DNA of 64,000 nucleotides from Flammeovirgaceae bacterium UBA2786 (lineage in GTDB: Bacteria; Bacteroidota; Bacteroidia; Cytophagales; Cyclobacteriaceae): positions 1,512 to 65,511 of the forward strand of contig DEIA01000047.1 of assembly GCA_002352225.1 (NCBI GenBank), in the 5' to 3' direction. The notes under the pieces were generated by a model. It saw only the letters and a program-made list of their open reading frames with translations, had not been told where the DNA came from and ran no database searches. The position numbers and the translations under genes were made by a program. Shown piece by piece: positions 60,712 to 64,000 of the stretch (within the stretch, counting starts at the first letter, position 1; every line of letters starts with the position of its first letter).

Positions 60712-63324
60712 TTATTCGCTTCGTAATGTCTCTGCCGGATTAGTATTTGCCGTCTTAAAAGTTTGAGAAGCAATGGTGAACAGCCCCAGTGAAACCAATA
60801 AAACCACGCTGATCACTACATCCCAGATATTAAGTCGCACGCTGTAATATTGAAGCGAAATCAGTACCCGATTCGATATAAGCACAGCCAGCGGTATGGC
60901 AAATAAAAATGACCAACCCATTAAGCGGGCATAATCTTTAGAGAGCAGAAAGGCAATACCCGTAGTGCTGGCACCCATTACTTTTCTAATGCCCACTTCT
61001 TTTGTGCGTTGCTCTGAAGTATACACGACCATGCCCAGCATACCCAACAATGAAATAGAGATAGCCAGCAAGCCAAGAAACCCAACAATTTTTAATAGCA
61101 CACGATAAAACCCATACGCCTCATCCAGTTCATCATGAAAAAATTTGGCCTGAAGAGGTTCGTGGCTTAGTGTTTTCCAAAGAGCCTCCATCTGGCTGAT
61201 ACCACTGAAGGCGTCCGTAAAAGAAACTTTCAGGTTTGCATACTGAAAACGGTTTGGGTTTATGCGCAACATAAAATTTTTGATCGGGACTTGAAGCGAG
61301 GCAAAATTGAAATTTCTGAGCACACCAATTATTTCAAGATCTATTCCATCAACTGTAAATGTTTGGCCCAACGCATCGTGTGCACTGATAATATTATGCG
61401 TTTTTAGAAACTCTTCATTCACAATCATGTGTTGCTCATGCTGCCACGTACCATCAGGAAAATTCTTTCCGGCTAATAGCGTAAGCCCGGTGTTGTCAAT
61501 GTAAGGTTGATCTACAAAAAGCTGATAAACCTCGGTTGAGTCGGCCTTTCCATACGGATAAACCATAGTTGATGAATAATCAACACCCAAAATATTTGAT
61601 GACATTGAAATGTTTTGAACGACCGAAAGATTTTCAAAGGTTGTTTTAAATGCATCCGGACTTACATCCTGTAGATTAACATCCAGTATGTTTTCCTGCT
61701 GAAATCCATAATCAAAATTTAAAGTATACCGATACTGTCGGCTGAAGACCACTAAGCCAAGCAGGAACATGAACGATAGTGCAAATTGAAAAATGGTTAG
61801 CCCTTTTCTAATACGCATACCGGAAAAACCTTTTGCCCCTGACTGGCTTTTAAGTGCTTGCACCGGGTTGAGACCGGAAAAATACAGCGCTGGAAAAAAC
61901 CCGGCCATTAAGCCCGTGAGCAAGGCAAAGCCCACAAACATCGCTACCATTGACCAGGTAAGGCTTAGATCAAGTGCCGAAGCATCGGCCAGCATACTCA
62001 AAAATTCTGTGCGCACCATAAAAAAGAGAAGCAATGCGCCTAATAATGAAATGAATGTGATAATCACCGTTTCGGTGATGAACTGAACGAAGATGTGGTT
62101 CTTCAATCCGCCCATGGTTTTGCGCAAACCAATTTCTTTAGAACGCTTTAAAGCGCGCGCAACAGAAATGTTGGTGTAATTGAAGCAGGCGGGCAAAAGA
62201 ATGAGCAATGCTATTATTCCAAAAACGGTAAGCCCGACATAATCCCACACAGGCCCGGGCGCGTTACTCAAATCCGGACCAGGGCTAATATCTTCTAACG
62301 GTTGCAGTTGAAATGTTGCTTTCACGTTAGCATCGGCCGGGTAGTTGGCTGCGGCAATTTTCGCCAATGCATGCTCAATATTATCGCGATCAAAATTTTG
62401 GGGCAGCTGAACGTAGAGATAGTTGTTTCTGTAGTTTGTCCATGCCGTTTTATTAGACGCTTCGCTTAGTGAAACCGGAAGTGAACTGTAAGACGCCAGC
62501 GCATCGAACTCAAAATGGGTGTTCTTGGGTAAATCATTGATGATACCCGTTATTTCAAAAACACCCAGATTCTTTAGCTCGATGGTTTGACCGAGCACAT
62601 CGGTTTTGTTAAAAATCTTTTTTGCCAGACGTTGTGTTAAAACCAGACTGTTGGGTCTTGTTAGCGCAGTGGATATGTTGCCTCGTTCTAACGGAAAGTT
62701 GAAGAGTGTGAGAAAAGGGGGCTCAGCGTAGTAGCCGTTTACCATAAGATTTTCTTTTTCCAGAACAGCCTCGGCATTAAAAGCAGAATTGATCCGTGTT
62801 GATTTTTCAATGATTGAAATTTCAGGTTGAAGGCTTTCCTGTAAGGGCGCAGGCACAGAGGCCATATCCCTGCTTTTGATTCCTTCTGTTCGGGTAGATA
62901 TTATCCGATAGATGTTTTCTTTATTGGGGTGAAAGTTATCGTAGCTTAACACATAACTATACAGGGCAATTAACAGCAGCCCAACACACATGCCAATGGA
63001 TAACCCCATTGCATTTACAACAGAAAAGTATTTATGACGATAAAGCGATCGGGCTGACACCGTGAGATAGTTTTTGAACATAGCCATTGATATCGCACTT
63101 GATGCAAATTGCCCCACACGCGAATCCCGCTTTCTTTTTTTTAATGCATAAGAAAACAGAAATTGTAATACCTGCTTCCAGTAAATCAGTTTTGCACGAA
63201 AAACGGATTTGGTTTCAATATTTTTATAAAACCATTCATCCATATCGCCCAACAAATCGTCTACAAATGCTGTACCGGCAAACCATTCAAAAAGTTTTCG
63301 GGCTAGTTTAGGGGGTTGGTTCAT
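60712..63324 (-). CDS. FtsX/MacB-type ABC permease with N-terminal prefix domain, copy 2
   Basis: An 870-residue inner-membrane protein of the same family as the copy at 37894-40584. A different helical prefix (about 1-85: ARKLFEWFAGTAFVDDLLGDMDEWFY) precedes the permease. The two FtsX units have the usual blocks YVGLTVFGIIALLILLPACFNYTNISVARALKRSKEIGLRKTMGG and VVYTSEQRTKEVGIRKVMGAST. It overlaps the upstream PadR gene by 4 bp (coupled). No ATP-binding subunit is encoded here. Confidence 0.9.
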   Translation of the reverse strand: MNQPPKLARKLFEWFAGTAFVDDLLGDMDEWFYKNIETKSVFRAKLIYWKQVLQFLFSYALKKRKRDSRVGQFASSAISMAMFKNYLTVSARSLYRHKYFSVVNAMGLSIGMCVGLLLIALYSYVLSYDNFHPNKENIYRIISTRTEGIKSRDMASVPAPLQESLQPEISIIEKSTRINSAFNAEAVLEKENLMVNGYYAEPPFLTLFNFPLERGNISTALTRPNSLVLTQRLAKKIFNKTDVLGQTIELKNLGVFEITGIINDLPKNTHFEFDALASYSSLPVSLSEASNKTAWTNYRNNYLYVQLPQNFDRDNIEHALAKIAAANYPADANVKATFQLQPLEDISPGPDLSNAPGPVWDYVGLTVFGIIALLILLPACFNYTNISVARALKRSKEIGLRKTMGGLKNHIFVQFITETVIITFISLLGALLLFFMVRTEFLSMLADASALDLSLTWSMVAMFVGFALLTGLMAGFFPALYFSGLNPVQALKSQSGAKGFSGMRIRKGLTIFQFALSFMFLLGLVVFSRQYRYTLNFDYGFQQENILDVNLQDVSPDAFKTTFENLSVVQNISMSSNILGVDYSSTMVYPYGKADSTEVYQLFVDQPYIDNTGLTLLAGKNFPDGTWQHEQHMIVNEEFLKTHNIISAHDALGQTFTVDGIDLEIIGVLRNFNFASLQVPIKNFMLRINPNRFQYANLKVSFTDAFSGISQMEALWKTLSHEPLQAKFFHDELDEAYGFYRVLLKIVGFLGLLAISISLLGMLGMVVYTSEQRTKEVGIRKVMGASTTGIAFLLSKDYARLMGWSFLFAIPLAVLISNRVLISLQYYSVRLNIWDVVISVVLLVSLGLFTIASQTFKTANTNPAETLRSE

Positions 63325-63647
63325 TTCACCGAAAGGTTAATTTTTGAAAGACTCCACAACTCATCGCGCACGCTTTTCGCTTCGGCTACAGCCTTTTTAC
63401 CCGCTTGTGTTAATTCATAAAATCGTTTACTCCGTCCGCCCCTTTCCTGGGTAGCTCCACCCAGCCACGATTTCAAAAATCCTTTTTCTTCTAATCGTGT
63501 AATAGTAGAGTGCAGAGCTCCAATGCTGATGCTTCGGTTACAGCGGTTCTCCAAATCCTGTTGAATAGAAACCCCGTAGGCCTCATCGCCTAGCGTGGCT
63601 ATGGTTAATAACACCAACTCTTCCAATTCGCCCAGATATGTCTTCAT
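63321..63647 (-). CDS. PadR-family transcriptional regulator, copy 2
   Basis: A 108-residue PadR winged-helix protein: LGELEELVLLTIATLGDEAYGVSIQQDLENR at the start, ALHSTITRLEEKGFLKSWLGG as recognition helix and wing, and SKRFYELTQAGKKAV. It overlaps the FtsX-type permease gene by 4 bp and probably represses that operon. It is only moderately similar to the PadR of copy 1, so the two loci are separate acquisitions or old paralogues. Confidence 0.92.
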   Translation of the reverse strand: MKTYLGELEELVLLTIATLGDEAYGVSIQQDLENRCNRSISIGALHSTITRLEEKGFLKSWLGGATQERGGRSKRFYELTQAGKKAVAEAKSVRDELWSLSKINLSVK

Positions 63648-63802
63648 AAAATGCGTTAATGAGGCAATTAACGAAAGTGCCGGATATTTGTTTCTGTTTT
63701 TCAGAAGAAATATTTCAATGGATGGTTGTGTATCTTTAGTGAACTTCTTTCTGGCTCCTTTTTACCATAATCTTTCAGGCTCGTATCATTACCGAAAACA
63801 GA

Positions 63803-64000
63803 ATGCCCTTAACCGAACCGGAAATTATCAAAAAGGCTGCTGCGGGGGACCGAACAGCCTTTCGCCTGCTTGTTGAAACACATCAGCGGTTTGTGTACGC
63901 AGTGGCGGTTCGGGTGTTAAACAATTTGCAGGATGCTGAAGATGCTACCCAGGAAACATTTATCCGACTTTGGAAAAATCTGGCTCGCTATAAAGAAGAT
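63803..64000 (+). CDS. ECF-type RNA polymerase sigma factor, N-terminal part (partial)
   Basis: A frame from ATG 63803 to the window end gives 66 residues: MPLTEPEIIKKAAAGDRTAF, with the region 2 pattern LLVETHQRFVYAVAVRVLNN followed by AEDATQETFIRLWKNL, the core-binding 'DAEDxxQExF' motif of region 2.2. It belongs to the sigma-70 ECF group. The anti-sigma factor would be downstream, outside the window. It is divergent from the PadR gene. Confidence 0.88.
   Translation, partial: MPLTEPEIIKKAAAGDRTAFRLLVETHQRFVYAVAVRVLNNLQDAEDATQETFIRLWKNLARYKED

Overview
The window looks like chromosomal DNA from a member of the Bacteroidota, most likely order Cytophagales (inference). The signs are a SusC/SusD outer-membrane pair, a beta-propeller/Y_Y_Y histidine kinase, many Bacteroidota-type secreted proteins and lipoproteins (short signal peptides ending in AQ, or SC/AC lipoboxes), PadR-regulated FtsX-type permeases, a YpdA-type oxidoreductase, and upstream sites matching the Bacteroidota -7 element TAnnTTTG. 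Base composition is moderate and fairly even. I see no rRNA, tRNA, CRISPR array, transposase, integrase or phage gene.

Layout. 1-6 kb: the end of a TonB-dependent receptor, a sensor kinase and a NarL-type regulator with an outer-membrane barrel gene between them, and two tandem paralogous lipoproteins. 6-10.6 kb: ypdA-like, a TPR protein, a TolB-like protein, a beta-lactamase-fold hydrolase and an EVE protein. 10.7-20.4 kb, all minus strand: SusD, SusC, a secreted double-YciI protein, a DMT exporter, a GMC oxidoreductase with its small Tat partner, and a class V aminotransferase. 20.4-31 kb: VOC protein, two thioredoxin-fold proteins, S9 peptidase, a Cys-rich lipoprotein-like pair, twin M20 amidohydrolases, an M1 peptidase and a Rieske protein. 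31-33.1 kb: unknown secreted proteins, including a lipoprotein interrupted by an in-frame stop. 33-41 kb: mqo, a di-haem peroxidase, a barrel protein, and a PadR/FtsX pair. 41-44.9 kb: an HhH/coiled-coil membrane protein and a YceI-porin-YceI group headed by two strong palindromes. 44.9-49.6 kb: a compact five-gene glycosyltransferase operon. 49.6-56.2 kb: a marR-fadN-fadA-fadE beta-oxidation operon carrying two copies of a palindromic element. 56.2-64 kb: a possible nucleotidyltransferase toxin-antitoxin pair, a large S9 peptidase, OsmC, a second PadR/FtsX pair and the start of an ECF sigma factor.

The most unusual signal lies inside the fadNAE operon. A four-helix-bundle (23S-IVS family) gene sits between the arms of an inverted repeat after fadN. 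A second copy of the same repeat, with only a 7-nt loop and no gene, lies after fadA. This looks like a filled and an empty copy of one undescribed palindromic element. Other points worth following are a hairpin whose stem contains the SusC start codon, the unassigned five-gene glycosyltransferase locus, and the decaying gene region at 32-33 kb.
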